Positions 1-11,043 are shown, numbered from the stretch's first letter. The stretch: 64,000 nucleotides of DNA from Methylobacterium adhaesivum (GCF_022179065.1 NZ_BPQD01000039.1:112764-176763); one strand, 5' to 3'. The notes: a model not told the origin generated them from the letters alone. Numbers and translations are program-made.

Positions 1-964
1 ACAGGGTCATGATCCGGTACGGCAGGTCGAGCTTCTTCAGCACGGCCTCCGCCGAGCCCAGCATCCGCTCGTGCTCGTCCGCCGACTGCTCCGGCGTGGT
101 GATGGAGACGAGCTCGACCTTGTTGAACTGGTGCTGGCGCAGCATGCCGCGCGTGTCCCGGCCCGCCGAGCCGGCCTCGGCCCGAAAGCAGGCCGTGAGG
201 GCCGTGAAGCGCAAGGGAAGCTCCTCCTCGCGCAGGATCGATTCGCGCACGAGGTTGGTCAGGGGCACCTCTGCCGTGGGAATGAGCCAATGCTCGCGCA
301 CGGCGAACTGGTCGTCCCGGAACTTCGGCAGCTGTGCCGTGCCGAACATCGCCTCGTCGCGCACCATCAGGGGGGGCGCCACCTCGGTATAACCGTGCTC
401 GCCCGTATGGAGGTCGAGCATGAACTGGCCGAGCGCCCGCTCCAGCCGGGCGAGCTGGCCCTTCAGCACCACGAAGCGGGCGCCGGACATCCGTGCGGCC
501 GCCTCGAAATCCATCAGTCCGGAGGCTTCGCCGATCTCGAAATGCTGCTTGCCGGTCGCGAGCTGCGGACGCTTGGCCTCGAACCGACGGTACTCGACGT
601 TGCCGTGCTCGTCGGCGCCCTCGGGCACCTCGGAGCCGGGGCAATTCGGGATCGCCGCGAGCTTTTCGTCGAGGACACGCCCGGCCTCGGCCTGCGCCGC
701 TTCCAGCCCCGGTGCCTCGTCCTTCAGGCGGGCGACCTCGGCCATGAGTTCGGACGCGCGGGCCTCGTCCTTGGCCTTCTTCGCGCTGCCGATCTCCTTG
801 GCCAGCGCATTGCGCCGCTCCTGATTCGCCTGAGCCGCCGAGGTCGCGCCCTTGCGGGCATCGTCGAGGGCGATCAGTTCGGCCGCCAGCGCGGCCAGTC
901 CGCGCCGACGCAGGGCGTCGTCGAAGGCGTCCGGGTTCTCGCGGATGGCGCGGATGTCGTGCAT
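1..964 (-). CDS. serS: Seryl-tRNA synthetase (partial, 3' end beyond window)
   Basis: Charges tRNA-Ser (and tRNA-Sec if present) with serine in the cytoplasm. The start ATG at 964 gives [15 protein letters not shown], the usual SerRS N-terminus. It is followed by the charged, Ala/Lys-rich tRNA-binding coiled-coil arm (about residues 30-100). The class II core then appears, with TAEVPLTNL and the motif 2 region [20 protein letters not shown] near residue 270. About 321 codons are visible of roughly 425, so motif 3 lies outside the window. It sits 80 bp downstream of tatC on the same strand, as in many alphaproteobacteria, and may be co-transcribed with tatABC. Confidence 0.97.
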   Translation of the reverse strand, partial: MHDIRAIRENPDAFDDALRRRGLAALAAELIALDDARKGATSAAQANQERRNALAKEIGSAKKAKDEARASELMAEVARLKDEAPGLEAAQAEAGRVLDEKLAAIPNCPGSEVPEGADEHGNVEYRRFEAKRPQLATGKQHFEIGEASGLMDFEAAARMSGARFVVLKGQLARLERALGQFMLDLHTGEHGYTEVAPPLMVRDEAMFGTAQLPKFRDDQFAVREHWLIPTAEVPLTNLVRESILREEELPLRFTALTACFRAEAGSAGRDTRGMLRQHQFNKVELVSITTPEQSADEHERMLGSAEAVLKKLDLPYRIMTL

Positions 965-1044
965 GGGGGCGCTCGGGGCAGGCTTCTGAACAGACGACGA
1001 GGCTTTGCAGCATCGCCACCGGCCCGACAAGGGCAGCGCCCCTC

Positions 1045-1845
1045 CTACGGGTCCAGCCCCTCGGCCTTGCGCCGTGCCGCGCGGATGCGCTCGACGCGGC
1101 TCACGGAGAAGATCGAGGCCTCGTAGAGGAGGATCATCGGGATCGCGAGGGAGAGCTGCGAGATGACGTCCGGCGGGGTGAGAACGGCGGCGACCACGAA
1201 GACGAGGACGATGGCGTAGCGGCGCTTCTCGCGCAGGAACGCCGCGTCGATGACGCCGATCTGACCCAGCAGCGTCAGGATCACGGGCAGCTGGAATGCG
1301 ATCCCGAAGGCGAAGATCAGCGTCATGATGAGCGAGAGATACTCGTCCACCTTGGGCAGGAGGGCGATGGTCGCCTCCCCCGGCTGCCCGATCTGCTGCA
1401 GCGAGACCGAGAACTGGATCAGCAGCGGCATCGCCAGGAAGAACACCACCAGGGCGCCGAGGATGAAGAACACCGGCGTCGCCACGAGGTAGGGGAGGAA
1501 GGCTTGGCGCTCGTTGCGATAGAGGCCCGGCGCCACGAAGGCGTAGATCTGGGTGGCGATGACCGGAAACGCGAGGAAGCCGGCGCCGAACACACTGAGC
1601 TTGATGTTGGTGAACACCTGCTCGAGGAAGTGCGTGGCGATGAGCTTGGCGTTCTCGGCCCCCACGACGGAGACGTAGGGCCAGACGAGGATGTTGTAGA
1701 TGTGCCGCGAGACGAAGAAGCACGCGAAGAACATCACCACGAAGGCGGCGAGCGACTTGATGAGCCGCGACCGCAATTCGATGAGATGGTCGAGGAGCGG
1801 AGCCCGCGACGCCTCGATATCGGCGTCATCCGTCGCGTTGGTCAT
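1045..1845 (-). CDS. tatC: Sec-independent protein translocase TatC
   Basis: Integral inner-membrane receptor of the twin-arginine translocation system; it recognises the RR signal of folded substrates together with TatB. The 266-residue protein has the conserved N-terminal stretch [17 protein letters not shown], then alternating hydrophobic segments consistent with the six-helix TatC fold, including [16 protein letters not shown] in the first periplasmic/cytoplasmic loops and a late [10 protein letters not shown] segment. Length is typical (about 250-270). The ATG at 1845 overlaps the tatB stop by 4 bp (ATGA), so the two are translationally coupled. PhoX at 61.9 kb in this window is a likely substrate. 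Confidence 0.97.
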   Translation of the reverse strand: MTNATDDADIEASRAPLLDHLIELRSRLIKSLAAFVVMFFACFFVSRHIYNILVWPYVSVVGAENAKLIATHFLEQVFTNIKLSVFGAGFLAFPVIATQIYAFVAPGLYRNERQAFLPYLVATPVFFILGALVVFFLAMPLLIQFSVSLQQIGQPGEATIALLPKVDEYLSLIMTLIFAFGIAFQLPVILTLLGQIGVIDAAFLREKRRYAIVLVFVVAAVLTPPDVISQLSLAIPMILLYEASIFSVSRVERIRAARRKAEGLDP

Positions 1846-2312
1846 CGGGCGGGATCGTGCTGCGGTTTGGCCGAAGCCGGAGAATCCGGCGTCGCGGCGG
1901 GCAACGGGGAAGCGAGGGAATCGGCGTCCGGGGCCGGCTCGGCCGGGGGCACCGGGTCCTTCTCGGCGAGTTGGGCGGCGACGTTCGCGAGCGGCTGGGT
2001 CGGGGACGGGGTGGTCCGGGTGTGGCCGTCCACTGCGCCCTTGATCTCGTCGCGGATGGTCTGGACCGGGTTGAACACCGGCCCCATGGTCCCGGCGGAT
2101 TTGCGGACGCCGTCGACCTCGCGGCGGATCTCGTCGAACTCCGCCTCGCGGACCGCTTCATTGAACTGCGCCTGGAACTCGCCGGCCATGCGGCGCATCT
2201 TCGACGTGATCTGCCCGACCGTGCGCAGGGCCTTGGGCAGATCCTTCGGACCGATGACGATGAGGGCGACGCCGCCGATCAGCATCACCTCTCCCCAACT
2301 CATGTCAAACAT
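1842..2312 (-). CDS. tatB: Sec-independent protein translocase TatB
   Basis: Membrane component that forms the substrate-binding complex with TatC. The 156-residue protein begins [19 protein letters not shown], one transmembrane helix, then the hinge GPKDLP and an amphipathic helix [18 protein letters not shown], which is the TatB signature. The C-terminal half is acidic and Pro/Ala-rich, as is usual in this poorly conserved tail. The start at 2312 is the standard MFD start; an in-frame ATG at 2303 is the only alternative. It overlaps tatC by 4 bp and lies 170 bp downstream of tatA. Confidence 0.96.
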   Translation of the reverse strand: MFDMSWGEVMLIGGVALIVIGPKDLPKALRTVGQITSKMRRMAGEFQAQFNEAVREAEFDEIRREVDGVRKSAGTMGPVFNPVQTIRDEIKGAVDGHTRTTPSPTQPLANVAAQLAEKDPVPPAEPAPDADSLASPLPAATPDSPASAKPQHDPAR

Positions 2313-2482
2313 AGGCTGATTGTCCCGCGGTCGCGCAATGCCCGTGGCAGCGGGTGCCTATCGCAGGTCGGGCGCGGATGCGCCAGACCCAGGCCCGGCC
2401 CCAAGCACCGAGTGCCCAAGCCCTCGGCGCCGGTGAACCGACGAGGCCCGGCGCCGCGAACTCCACGCCGCCCTCCCGATGC

Positions 2483-2734
2483 CTAGATGACCTTGCGATC
2501 GGCCGCGACGGTGTTGGCCGTGGCCGCCTCGTTCTGGTGAGGCAGGGTCCGCACGGGCTCGCCGGAGCTCGGGGGCGGCACGGCCGTGGGCGCTTCGTCC
2601 TCGGCCATGCCCTTCTTGAATGCCTTGATGCCCTTGGCGACGTCGCCCATCAGGTCGGAGATCTTGCCCCGCCCGAACAGCAGCATCACGATGCCGGCGA
2701 CGATGATCCAGTGCCAGATACTCATGCTGCCCAT
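2483..2734 (-). CDS. tatA: Sec-independent protein translocase TatA
   Basis: Pore-forming or membrane-weakening subunit that oligomerises at the TatBC complex. The protein has 83 residues: a single N-terminal helix ([19 protein letters not shown]), the FGRGK hinge, and the amphipathic helix [18 protein letters not shown] followed by an acidic tail. FGRGK and the IKAFKKG block separate TatA from TatB. The ATG at 2734 (MGSM) is used; the ATG three codons later is possible. A 209-bp gap separates it from nagZ upstream, where many relatives carry scpA-scpB. Confidence 0.96.
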   Translation of the reverse strand: MGSMSIWHWIIVAGIVMLLFGRGKISDLMGDVAKGIKAFKKGMAEDEAPTAVPPPSSGEPVRTLPHQNEAATANTVAADRKVI

Positions 2735-2943
2735 GGCAACCTCCCGAGCCGTGGGAGCCTACGCCCGCACGGCACCCGCATGTGTCTAATTGCAGGGAAC
2801 CTAAGGATCGCACTGCGGCAACACAAGAACCGCGTGGGTTTCGAGGCTCCTTCGCGCGTGGAGGAACCCGTTTTCGCCAGAGGCGGACGGCCGGCCGGTG
2901 CGACGATCGGTGGCGCGCAGGGCGCTCGTCGCGGGACGCCGGA

Positions 2944-3951
2944 TCAGGCGGCGAGGGACAGGGCGGCCTCGAACCGGGCGCGGGCCTCGCTCACATCGAA
3001 GGCCGGGGCCGCGACGGCGAGACGCGCGAGGGCCTCCTGCGCCCGGCGCAGGGCCGGGCCGGCGAGCCCCGGGGCGCCCTCGACGACGCCCCGCATCTCC
3101 GTGAGGTCGCCGTTGCAGTGCAGGCCGACATCGATCCCGGCCGCGAACGCCGCCTCGGTGCGTGCACGAAAGCTACCCTGGAGCGCGTGCATGGACAGGT
3201 CGTCGGTCATCAGTAGCCCGTCGAAACCGATGAAACCGCGAACAACTCGCTCGATGACGATGGCCGACTGGGTCGCCGGATGGTCGGGATCGAGGGCGGT
3301 GAAGACCACGTGGGCGCTCATGGCGAGGGGCAAGTCGGCAAGCGCTCGGAACGGTGCGAAATCCTGTGCCGTCAGGGTCGCGAAATCGGCCTCCACCACG
3401 GGCAGTCCCTTGTGGCTGTCGCATCCCGCGCGGCCGTGACCGGGAATGTGCTTCATCACCGGCAGCACGCCGCCCTGCATCAGTCCACGCGCGACGGCGC
3501 GGCCGATCTCGGCGACACGCTCGGGCGTGGTGCCGTAGGCGCGGTCGCCGATCACGTCGTGGGCGCCAGCCACGGGCACGTCGAGCACGGGCGCGCAATC
3601 GACGTTGATGCCGACGCTGGCCAGATCGTGCGCCATGAGCCGGGCGCCGAGTTCGGCCATGGCGACGGCCGATCCGTCGAGGCGGCCGATGCGCCCGCCG
3701 GCCGGGTAGGCCGGCCAGTGCGGCGGCCCCATGCGCTGCACCCGCCCCCCCTCCTGATCGATGAGGATCGGCGCGTCGGCGCGGCCCACGGTGTCGCGCA
3801 GGGCCTGCGTCAGCGCCCGAACCTCGTCGGGCGTGCCGATGTTGCGCTTGAACAGGATGAAGCCCCACGGCGCCACGTCGCGGAAGAATGCGTTCTCCTC
3901 CGCCGAGAGAGTCTTGCCGGCGCAACCGAGGATGAGGGCACGGGTGGTCAT
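2944..3951 (-). CDS. nagZ: Beta-N-acetylhexosaminidase (glycoside hydrolase family 3)
   Basis: Cytoplasmic enzyme that removes GlcNAc from 1,6-anhydro-muropeptides during peptidoglycan recycling. The 335-residue protein is a one-domain GH3 barrel of normal length. It has the ILIDQEGGRVQRM block, the KHIPGHGRAGCDSHKGLP motif that carries the Asp/His catalytic loop of NagZ, and the nucleophile region MTDDLSMHAL. The ATG at 3951 gives MTTRALILGCAG, typical for the family. It lies between the SPOR gene and tatA on the same strand. Confidence 0.95.
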   Translation of the reverse strand: MTTRALILGCAGKTLSAEENAFFRDVAPWGFILFKRNIGTPDEVRALTQALRDTVGRADAPILIDQEGGRVQRMGPPHWPAYPAGGRIGRLDGSAVAMAELGARLMAHDLASVGINVDCAPVLDVPVAGAHDVIGDRAYGTTPERVAEIGRAVARGLMQGGVLPVMKHIPGHGRAGCDSHKGLPVVEADFATLTAQDFAPFRALADLPLAMSAHVVFTALDPDHPATQSAIVIERVVRGFIGFDGLLMTDDLSMHALQGSFRARTEAAFAAGIDVGLHCNGDLTEMRGVVEGAPGLAGPALRRAQEALARLAVAAPAFDVSEARARFEAALSLAA

Positions 3952-4115
3952 GGGGCTGCGTCCTTGGGGACTTTGGTGGCGCTGGCCCGGATGCCGGCGC
4001 GATGAACGGAGGGTGGATCGACGCCCCTCGGAGCCGGAGGGCGATCACGCCCTCCGGACTGGCCCGCCCGACGGGTGACGACCGGGATCTTCGCGAGACT
4101 CTCCGGGTGAGCGCC

Positions 4116-5546
4116 TCAGTTCTTCGCCACGAAGCACTGACCGCCGGCCGCCTGGAGCTGGGTGCACAGGCTCGTCGCCTCGCCCTTGCCGAGGGGTCCG
4201 ACGCGGACGCGGTAGAGCGCCTTGCCGTTCACCTCGGCCTGCCGGATCAGAGCCGGTTTGCCGGCCAGGAGGGCATATTTGCCCTGCATTTGGGTGAAGG
4301 CGGCCTGGGCCTCGCTGGCGCTGCCCCGCACGCCGAGCTGGACCGAGAAGGAGCCGGCGGCGGGGGCCGGGGATTCCACCACCGTCGCGGGCGGCGGAGC
4401 CACGGCGGCGGTGGTCTCGGGCGCGACGGCGGCGACGCGCTGGGGCGCCTTGGTGCGGGGAGCGGGGGCGGGAACCACTGCCGTGGGCGCCGGCGCCTCG
4501 GCCACGGGCGTCGCCGTGGGAGTGGAGATGGGCGCGCTCACCCGCGTGCCGCGCGGGCGAAGGGAAGCGGGGGCCGTCGTGCCCTCGGCGGATGTCCCCG
4601 GCAGGGTCATGGTCGGGATCACGGAAGCCGGCGGGGCCTCGGCGACCTCGGGCTGCGGCGGCGGCACCGGCGTATCCGGCTTGACCGAGACGGTCCGGAC
4701 CCGGCGCGGTTCACCCAGCGATTCCGTCAGGGTGCCGGTCTGCGGCGCCCCGGTATTGCCGGTGGCGCTGCCGGGGGTGGCGCCGCCTTCGCCCGTTCCT
4801 TGGGCCGAGCGGGCGGCCTGCGCCACGTCGAGGGGCTGCTCCTCGCGGTTGACGATGCGGATCTGCCCGTCCTTGGCGGTGCGGTCGTAGATCTGCTTGT
4901 TCTGATCGGGAATCTCGACGCCGTCGGCCTTCTGCGGGGCGACCTTCAGGGGCGCGGTATCCGCCATGATGGTGGGAACGCCACCGGCATGTCCGCCGCC
5001 CGAATGCAGGCCGCGCCAGGCGAGGCCGCCGGTGATGCAGACGGCGACCACGCCGAGGCCGGCCCCGACGGAGACGAGGCGGCTGCGCTGGCGCGGGCGT
5101 GCGGTGGCCGTGCGGTCGCCGGAGGCGAACGCATCCTGCTCGGCCTGGGGCGGCCCGTCGGTGCCCTGGCTCGGATAGGGGTCCTGCTCCACGGAGGCGA
5201 GGTATTGGTCGAAGGCGTCCGTCGGCGAGGACGCGGCGGGCGCCCGGTAAGCCGGGGCCGGCTGCGCCGGGGCCGGGGCCGGGGCCTGGGCGAAGCTCGG
5301 CTCGACGCGCCGGCCCGGAGCCGGCTCGGACCGCGCGTCGCGAGCCGCGAGAATGGCCCGGAACGGATCGTCCTGACCGATGATGCGGGCGAGTTCCGAC
5401 AGGGGATCGGACTTGGTCTGCGCCTGCGGTTCCGGGGTGGGCGTTCCGTGAGGCTCCGCCCCCTGAGGGTGCGGCATCCGGGGCTGCTGCAGATCACGCG
5501 CAAAGGCGTCGAAATCGACCGGCGCTCGCGAAGCGTTCGTCGTCAT
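4116..5546 (-). CDS. SPOR-domain membrane protein
   Basis: Probable cell-envelope or division-associated protein that binds denuded peptidoglycan glycans. The 476-residue protein has a Pro/Ala-rich cytoplasmic N-terminal half, one transmembrane segment at about residues 153-172 (LVSVGAGLGVVAVCITGG), a long low-complexity Pro/Thr/Ala periplasmic linker, and a C-terminal SPOR domain from about residue 398 (FSVQLGVRGSASEAQ to the ALYRVRVGPLGKGEA strand). A cysteine pair near the C-terminus (SLCTQL and GQCFV) matches many SPOR domains. The position between argS and nagZ is the conserved alphaproteobacterial one. The exact cellular role cannot be read from sequence. Confidence 0.9.
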   Translation of the reverse strand: MTTNASRAPVDFDAFARDLQQPRMPHPQGAEPHGTPTPEPQAQTKSDPLSELARIIGQDDPFRAILAARDARSEPAPGRRVEPSFAQAPAPAPAQPAPAYRAPAASSPTDAFDQYLASVEQDPYPSQGTDGPPQAEQDAFASGDRTATARPRQRSRLVSVGAGLGVVAVCITGGLAWRGLHSGGGHAGGVPTIMADTAPLKVAPQKADGVEIPDQNKQIYDRTAKDGQIRIVNREEQPLDVAQAARSAQGTGEGGATPGSATGNTGAPQTGTLTESLGEPRRVRTVSVKPDTPVPPPQPEVAEAPPASVIPTMTLPGTSAEGTTAPASLRPRGTRVSAPISTPTATPVAEAPAPTAVVPAPAPRTKAPQRVAAVAPETTAAVAPPPATVVESPAPAAGSFSVQLGVRGSASEAQAAFTQMQGKYALLAGKPALIRQAEVNGKALYRVRVGPLGKGEATSLCTQLQAAGGQCFVAKN

Positions 5547-5576
5547 GGCAGCATTCCCCTTTACGCCGCAGTCACC

Positions 5577-7340
5577 TCACCGCATTTCGGCCGGCGCGGT
5601 GACGCCCAACACCGCGAGGCCGGAGGCGATCACGCCCCGCAATGCCTCCACGAGGGCCAGTCGGGCCCGTGTCGAGTTTCGGTCGGTTGGATTAACAAAC
5701 CGTAATTGCGGCAAGTCTTTGCCCTTGTTCCAGAAACCATGCAGCGAAGAGGCCAGCTCGTAGAGATAGAATGCCACACGGTGTGGCTCGTGAGCCGCCG
5801 CCGCCGCTTCGATCACCCGCGGATACTGCGCGATGAGACGCATGATCTCGGCCTCGCCGGAATCGGCGAGCAGGGACAGGTCGGCCTCGCCCAGCAGGCC
5901 GTCGCGCGAAAAATCTTCGGCCGGCATCGCCTCGCGGGCCTGGCGGAACACCGAGACGCAGCGGGCATGGGCATACTGCACGTAGAAGACGGGGTTGTCC
6001 TTGGATTGCTCCACCACCTTGGCGAGGTCGAAATCCAGGGTTGCGTCGTTCTTGCGGTAGAGCATCATGAAGCGGATCGCGTCACGCCCGACCTCGTCCA
6101 CCACCTCGGCCAGGGTGATGAACTCACCGGCGCGCTTGGACATCTTCACGGGCTCGCCCGCGCGCAACAGCCGCACCAGCTGGCAGAGCTTGACGTCGAG
6201 GGTCGCCCGGCCGTCGCTCACCGCCTTCACGGCCGCCTGCATGCGCTTGACGTAGCCGCCGTGATCGGCGCCGAGCACGTCGATGAGGTCGGTGGCGCCG
6301 CGCTGGATCTTGTCGCGGTGATAGGCGATGTCTGACGCGAAGTAGGTGAAGGAGCCGTCGGACTTCAGGAGGGGACGGTCAACGTCGTCACCGAATTCGA
6401 CGGTGCGGAACAGCGTCTGCTCGCGGTCCTCCCAATCCTCGGGCAACTGGCCCTTGGGCGGCGGCAGACGGCCTTCGTAGACGAGGCCCTTTTCGCGCAG
6501 GTCGGCGAGGAGGACGGGCACGGCCTCTTGGAGGGTGGCTTCGGAGAAGAACACGTCGTGGTGGATGCCGAGCCGGGCGAGGTCGCCCCGGATCAGGTCC
6601 ATCATCGCGTCGATGGCGAAGGCCCGCACGGTGGGCAACCACTGCGATTCGGGCTGGTCCAGCAAGGTGCGGCCGTGGGTGTCGGCCAGGGCCTGGCCCA
6701 CGGGCACGAGGTAGTCGCCCGGATAGAGCCCGTCCGGCACCGGCCCGACCGCTTCGCCCAGCGCCTCGCGGTAGCGCAGAAACGCGGAGCGGGCGAGCAC
6801 GTCCACCTGCGCCCCGGCATCGTTGATGTAGTATTCGCGCGTCACGTCGCGGCCCGAGGCCACGAGGAGGTTGGCCAGCGCGTCGCCGAACACGGCGCCG
6901 CGTCCATGGCCGACATGCATCGGCCCGGTGGGGTTGGCCGAGACGTACTCGATGTTGACCTTCCCGGCGGGGGCCTTCCCCTCCGGAACGGCGCCACGCC
7001 CGTAGGCGTCGCCCTCGGTCAGGGCCGCCCGCACCACGGCGTGGAAGGTGCCCGGCGCCAGGCGCAGATTGATGAAGCCGGGACCGGCGACGCTCGCATC
7101 GACCACGTCCGGATCCCGGCGCAACTCGGCCGCCAGGGCCTCGCCCAGGGCCTTCGGATTCGTCTTCGCCTCCTTGGCCAGCACCAGGGCGGCGTTGGTG
7201 GCGAGGTCGCCATGGCTCGCGTCGCGGGGCGGCTCCACCACCACGCGCGACAGGTCGAGCCCCTCGGGCAGCTGCCCGGCCTGGATGAGGCCCTGCACGG
7301 CCGCGCGCACGCGCGCCTCGAAGGTGGCGAAGATGTTCAT
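5577..7340 (-). CDS. argS: Arginyl-tRNA synthetase
   Basis: Class I synthetase charging tRNA-Arg. I chose the ATG at 7340 ([16 protein letters not shown]), giving 587 residues; the frame stays open upstream to 7388 but the added residues look noncoding. Visible are the N-terminal Add-1 domain, the HIGH signature variant in [18 protein letters not shown], the KMSKS-type loop [13 protein letters not shown], and the C-terminal anticodon-binding DALR domain ending near the stop. It lies 30 bp upstream of the SPOR gene, so the two probably share a transcript. Confidence 0.97.
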   Translation of the reverse strand: MNIFATFEARVRAAVQGLIQAGQLPEGLDLSRVVVEPPRDASHGDLATNAALVLAKEAKTNPKALGEALAAELRRDPDVVDASVAGPGFINLRLAPGTFHAVVRAALTEGDAYGRGAVPEGKAPAGKVNIEYVSANPTGPMHVGHGRGAVFGDALANLLVASGRDVTREYYINDAGAQVDVLARSAFLRYREALGEAVGPVPDGLYPGDYLVPVGQALADTHGRTLLDQPESQWLPTVRAFAIDAMMDLIRGDLARLGIHHDVFFSEATLQEAVPVLLADLREKGLVYEGRLPPPKGQLPEDWEDREQTLFRTVEFGDDVDRPLLKSDGSFTYFASDIAYHRDKIQRGATDLIDVLGADHGGYVKRMQAAVKAVSDGRATLDVKLCQLVRLLRAGEPVKMSKRAGEFITLAEVVDEVGRDAIRFMMLYRKNDATLDFDLAKVVEQSKDNPVFYVQYAHARCVSVFRQAREAMPAEDFSRDGLLGEADLSLLADSGEAEIMRLIAQYPRVIEAAAAAHEPHRVAFYLYELASSLHGFWNKGKDLPQLRFVNPTDRNSTRARLALVEALRGVIASGLAVLGVTAPAEMR

Positions 7341-7440
7341 CGGTGATCGGTTTCCGCTCGCGACAGCCGTCTCATTCCGACGGCCCACGTCTCAAGTGGT
7401 GGGCATATCAACCGGGAACACGGGTGTCACGGCCGGTCCC

Positions 7441-8688
7441 TCACGGCTCGGCCAGGGGCAGCCCCCGGCTCTCCGGGCTCCAGTGCAGGTCCGGCGTTGT
7501 CGCGAACAGGCGCTTGTGGGCCAGCACCGCGTAGGTGTCGGTCATGCCGGCGATGTAATCGGCGACCCGGCGGGCGATGCGGCCCTCGCCCGCCCCCTCC
7601 AGCCCGGCCGACCACTCCTCCGGCATGGCGCCGGGCTCGGCGGTGAACCGCGCGAACAGGTCGGCGACGATGATGTCGGCCCTCGCCCGCACGGCGAGCA
7701 CGCCGGGGTGGCGGTACATGCGGGCGAACAGGAAGGTCTTGATCGCCCGGTCCGCCGCCGCGATGGCCGGCGAGAACGCGATGACGGGGGCCGACGCCGC
7801 CCGGATGGCGGCGACATCGATGGGCGCCAGGGCGGCGATGCGGCGCCCGCTCTCGGCGATGACGTCCTCGACGAAGCGGGTGATCACCCGCCGCGCCAGT
7901 TCGTGAATCTTGCGCGATGTGTCGAGGTTCGGATGAAGATGGTCGATCTCCGCCAGGATGTCGGCGAGGAACGGCACGGCGGCGAGGTCGGCGAGATCGA
8001 ACAGGCCGGCGCGCAGGCCGTCGTCGAGGTCGTGGCTGTCGTAGGCGATGTCGTCGGCGAGCGCGGCCGCCTGCGCCTCCGGCCCGGCGAAGCGCGCGAG
8101 TTCGAGGTCGTTCTGGCCGTTGTATTCGAGGATCGCCGCCGGGATGCCGCGCGCCGCCCAGCGCGGGGTCGGCGTCCCGTCCGTCTCCAGCAGGGGGCCG
8201 TTGTGCTTGACCAGGCCCTCCAGGGTCTCCCAGGCGAGGTTCAACCCGTCGAAGCCGGCGTAGCGCCGCTCCAGGCGGGTGACGATGCGCAGGGCCTGGG
8301 CATTGTGGTCGAACCCGCCATGCTGGCCCATCAGGGCGTCGAGGGCATCCTCGCCCGTATGGCCGAAGCAGGTGTGGCCGAGGTCGTGGGACAGGGCCAG
8401 GGCCTCGGCCAGGTCCTCGTCGAGGCCCATCGCCCGGGCGAGCGCCCGGGCGATCTGGCTCACCTCCAGGGTGTGGGTGAGGCGGGTGCGGTAATGGTCG
8501 CCCTCGTGGTGCACGAAGACCTGGGTCTTGTGCTTGAGGCGGCGGAAGGCGGAGGAATGGATGATCCGGTCGCGGTCGCGCTGGAAATCGCTGCGCGTCG
8601 GCGAGGCCGCCTCGGGGATCAGGCGCCCGCGCGTGGCGGCCGGGTTCGTCGCATAGGGCGCCCTCCAGCGCTCACCATTCTGCCGCAC
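7441..8688 (-). CDS. dgt: Deoxyguanosinetriphosphate triphosphohydrolase-like protein
   Basis: HD-domain nucleotidase predicted to split dNTPs into deoxynucleoside and triphosphate. The start is a GTG at 8688 (reads [18 protein letters not shown], the usual N-terminus of this subfamily), giving 415 residues. The dGTPase signature follows: [20 protein letters not shown], then the HD residues in [13 protein letters not shown] and [13 protein letters not shown], and the later metal ligand in [13 protein letters not shown]. It diverges from the erpA-like gene at 8785, an arrangement conserved across alphaproteobacteria. The open frame continues far upstream, but that part is antisense to other genes. 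Confidence 0.93.
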   Translation of the reverse strand: MRQNGERWRAPYATNPAATRGRLIPEAASPTRSDFQRDRDRIIHSSAFRRLKHKTQVFVHHEGDHYRTRLTHTLEVSQIARALARAMGLDEDLAEALALSHDLGHTCFGHTGEDALDALMGQHGGFDHNAQALRIVTRLERRYAGFDGLNLAWETLEGLVKHNGPLLETDGTPTPRWAARGIPAAILEYNGQNDLELARFAGPEAQAAALADDIAYDSHDLDDGLRAGLFDLADLAAVPFLADILAEIDHLHPNLDTSRKIHELARRVITRFVEDVIAESGRRIAALAPIDVAAIRAASAPVIAFSPAIAAADRAIKTFLFARMYRHPGVLAVRARADIIVADLFARFTAEPGAMPEEWSAGLEGAGEGRIARRVADYIAGMTDTYAVLAHKRLFATTPDLHWSPESRGLPLAEP

Positions 8689-8784
8689 ATCGTCCCCCTG
8701 TCGCGCCGCGTTGCAGCGCGTGCCCACCGGGCTTATCTTGTGTGTGACAACGTTTCTGGCAATCGACGAGACCCGAGCATCACG

Positions 8785-9111
8785 ATGGCCGACATCACCC
8801 TGACCCCACGCGCCGCCAAGCGCATCAACGAGATCATGGGCGCCGAGCCGCCCGGGGCCTCCTTGCGGATCAGCGTGAACGGCGGCGGCTGCTCGGGCTT
8901 CTCCTACGCCTTCGACATCGAGCGGGCGCGGGCCGACGACGACGTCGCCATTGAGCGCGACGGGGCCACCGTCCTCGTCGACCCCACATCCCTCGAATAC
9001 ATGAGCGGCGCCGTCATCGATTTCGTGAACGACCTCATCGGCCAGTCGTTCAAGATCGAGAACCCCCTCGCCACTGCCTCCTGCGGCTGCGGCACGTCGT
9101 TCTCCCTGTAG
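8785..9111 (+). CDS. erpA: Iron-sulfur cluster insertion protein (HesB/IscA/ErpA family)
   Basis: A-type carrier that delivers Fe-S clusters to apoproteins. The 108-residue protein has the three conserved cysteines of the family: Cys36 in [10 protein letters not shown], and Cys100 and Cys102 in the C-terminal [26 protein letters not shown] at the N-terminus and [15 protein letters not shown] in the middle are family blocks. The ATG at 8785 is the only sensible start. It diverges from dgt with a 96-bp shared promoter region. ErpA rather than IscA or SufA is inferred from the dgt neighbourhood. Confidence 0.93.
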   Translation: MADITLTPRAAKRINEIMGAEPPGASLRISVNGGGCSGFSYAFDIERARADDDVAIERDGATVLVDPTSLEYMSGAVIDFVNDLIGQSFKIENPLATASCGCGTSFSL

Positions 9112-9228
9112 CGGCGTCGGGCGACGCACCCGCGCAGGTGATGCACCCGCGATTGCAACGCACGCGAAAACGCGGCACGGATGCGCCCTCCCCTTGAGGC
9201 GGCGTTTGCCAGCGATCCGGAAAATCCC

Positions 9229-11043
9229 ATGATCCCCTCGAAAGGCCGCCCCCTCCTGCGTTGGGCGACCGGCGCCTCGGCCTGCGTCCTCGTCCTCCTC
9301 GGCGCCGGGCTCCCCGCGCAGCCGGGTGTCGCCTGGGCGCAGGAGGCGGCCTCCGCCGTCCAGGACGTGACTCTGACGGACGTCACCCTGCCGCTCGGCG
9401 ACAAGGTGCTGAAAGCCCCGCGCGTGACGGTGAGCGGGACGCGCCTGTCGAAGGACGAACTCCTCGCTCTGATCCGGCCCGGTCCCGAGCCCGTGGCGGC
9501 CCGCCTTGCCCGGCTCGATGCCGCGAGCCTCGTGATCCCGGACCTGCGCATCGAAGGGGCGATCAAGGGCGCGCGCGATACGGTGAGCTACAGCAACGTG
9601 GTGGCCAAGGACGTGCGCGCCGGCCGGATCGCCGAGCTGACCGCCACGGGGGCCGTCCTCACGGTGGAGGGCGAGCGCAAGGGGGCGGGGTCCTACGGCC
9701 CGCTCCAGGCCACCGACCTCGATCTCACGGCGCTTGCCCGCCTCTACGGCGAATCCGGCGACGGCAAGGGTGCGCTTCAGCGGATCTACGGCGCGTTCTC
9801 GGTTTCGGACGTGGCCTTCGTCGACACGAACGGCACGGCGGTGAAGTTCGCCCGCATCCAGGGCCGCGACCTCAGCGCCCGCCCGGTGCCGGGCAGCTGG
9901 GCCGGTGCCCTCGCGGCGCTCACAGCCCCCGGCCTTGCCGAGGCACCGCCGGCCACCCGCGCCAAGCTCTCCGGGACCGTGGCGGATCTCGCCGAAGCGG
10001 TGACGCTCGGCAGCTTCGAGGCCACGGGCCTCAGCGTCCAGCACACCAAGGGGCCGTCGCCGCTCAACCTCGGCATCGGCCTGATCCGGGGCGGCGGTTC
10101 GGAGGCGAGCCTCGAGGACATCACCCTCACGGGCAACGGGATCGCCGCGAAGGCGGCCCGCCTGTCGCTCAACGGCTTCTCCCTCGCCCCCACCATCGCG
10201 GCCCTGCGCAAGCTCGCCACGACCCCCGACGCCACGGACGACGATCTGCGCCTGCTGACCCCGGTGATCGGCACGATGGCCCTGTCGGATCTCAGCCTCG
10301 ACCTGTCCGACGATCCGGCGGCAGCGCCGCGAAATCCGGCCGCGCAAGATCCGGCTGTGAAGGCGGTGCCGACGCATTTCGGCCTGCGCACGGCGACGGT
10401 GAACTTCGCCCCGCCCCGGGAAGGCGTTCCGACCGCCGGGCGGATCGACCTGTCGGGCTTGACCCTGCCGGCCTCCGCCGTGGCCGGCGTGCCCGGCCTC
10501 GGATCCCTCGGCCTCTACGGCTACGCAGACCTCGACCTCAAGGTGGTGGCCGACACCGCCTGGGATGCGGCGGCCAAGGAACTCAAGTTCGGGGAAATCT
10601 CCATCTCCGGCAAGGATATGGGCACGGTGCGGATCAACGGCCTGCTCGGCGGCATCGGCCCCGAGGTGTTTGATCCCGATGCCGGCGTGTCGGGCTTCGC
10701 CATGCTGTCGGCGACGGCCAAGGCCCTCGACCTCACCATCGAGAACACCGGCCTGTTCGAGCGGTTCATCGCGGCGCAGTCGAAGGTGCTCAGCCTCAAG
10801 CCCGAGGAACTGAAGCAGGAATACGTCACGGCGAGCCTCTACGGCGTGCCGGCGATCCTCGGAAACTCGGCGGGGGCGAAGGCCATCGGCACGGCCATGA
10901 GCCAGTTCGTGTCCAAGCCCGGAACGCTGTTCCTCAGCGTCCGCCCCAAGAACGGTGCCGGCATCGGCATGCTGGAATTTAGCGCGGCCCCGACCCCGGC
11001 CGCCGTGCTCGACCGTCTCACCGTCGACGCCAAGGCGAACTGA
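9229..11043 (+). CDS. Large exported protein of unknown function
   Basis: I do not recognise a domain. The 604-residue product from the ATG at 9229 has a signal peptide: KGR basic start, hydrophobic [13 protein letters not shown], and a likely cut after AWA (residues 35-37). The mature part is rich in alternating hydrophobic residues with many Leu/Thr/Asp strand-like segments ([45 protein letters not shown]). This suggests a long beta-rich or AsmA-like fold, but that is inference only. There are few cysteines and no obvious catalytic motif. It follows the erpA-like gene by 117 bp and converges on the racemase gene with 24 bp between them. An upstream in-frame ATG at 9181 is less likely because it would bury the signal peptide. 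Confidence 0.8.
   Translation: MIPSKGRPLLRWATGASACVLVLLGAGLPAQPGVAWAQEAASAVQDVTLTDVTLPLGDKVLKAPRVTVSGTRLSKDELLALIRPGPEPVAARLARLDAASLVIPDLRIEGAIKGARDTVSYSNVVAKDVRAGRIAELTATGAVLTVEGERKGAGSYGPLQATDLDLTALARLYGESGDGKGALQRIYGAFSVSDVAFVDTNGTAVKFARIQGRDLSARPVPGSWAGALAALTAPGLAEAPPATRAKLSGTVADLAEAVTLGSFEATGLSVQHTKGPSPLNLGIGLIRGGGSEASLEDITLTGNGIAAKAARLSLNGFSLAPTIAALRKLATTPDATDDDLRLLTPVIGTMALSDLSLDLSDDPAAAPRNPAAQDPAVKAVPTHFGLRTATVNFAPPREGVPTAGRIDLSGLTLPASAVAGVPGLGSLGLYGYADLDLKVVADTAWDAAAKELKFGEISISGKDMGTVRINGLLGGIGPEVFDPDAGVSGFAMLSATAKALDLTIENTGLFERFIAAQSKVLSLKPEELKQEYVTASLYGVPAILGNSAGAKAIGTAMSQFVSKPGTLFLSVRPKNGAGIGMLEFSAAPTPAAVLDRLTVDAKAN

Noticed and set aside
5689-5704. TTAA-N7-TAAT sequence resembling a CtrA site
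   Set aside because: It lies inside the argS coding region and the second half-site is imperfect.
8689-10377. Very long minus-strand open frame continuing upstream of dgt for more than 1.6 kb
   Set aside because: It is antisense to the erpA-like gene and the exported protein gene, has reversed codon bias, and the Dgt N-terminus is clear at 8688. High GC makes such shadow frames common.
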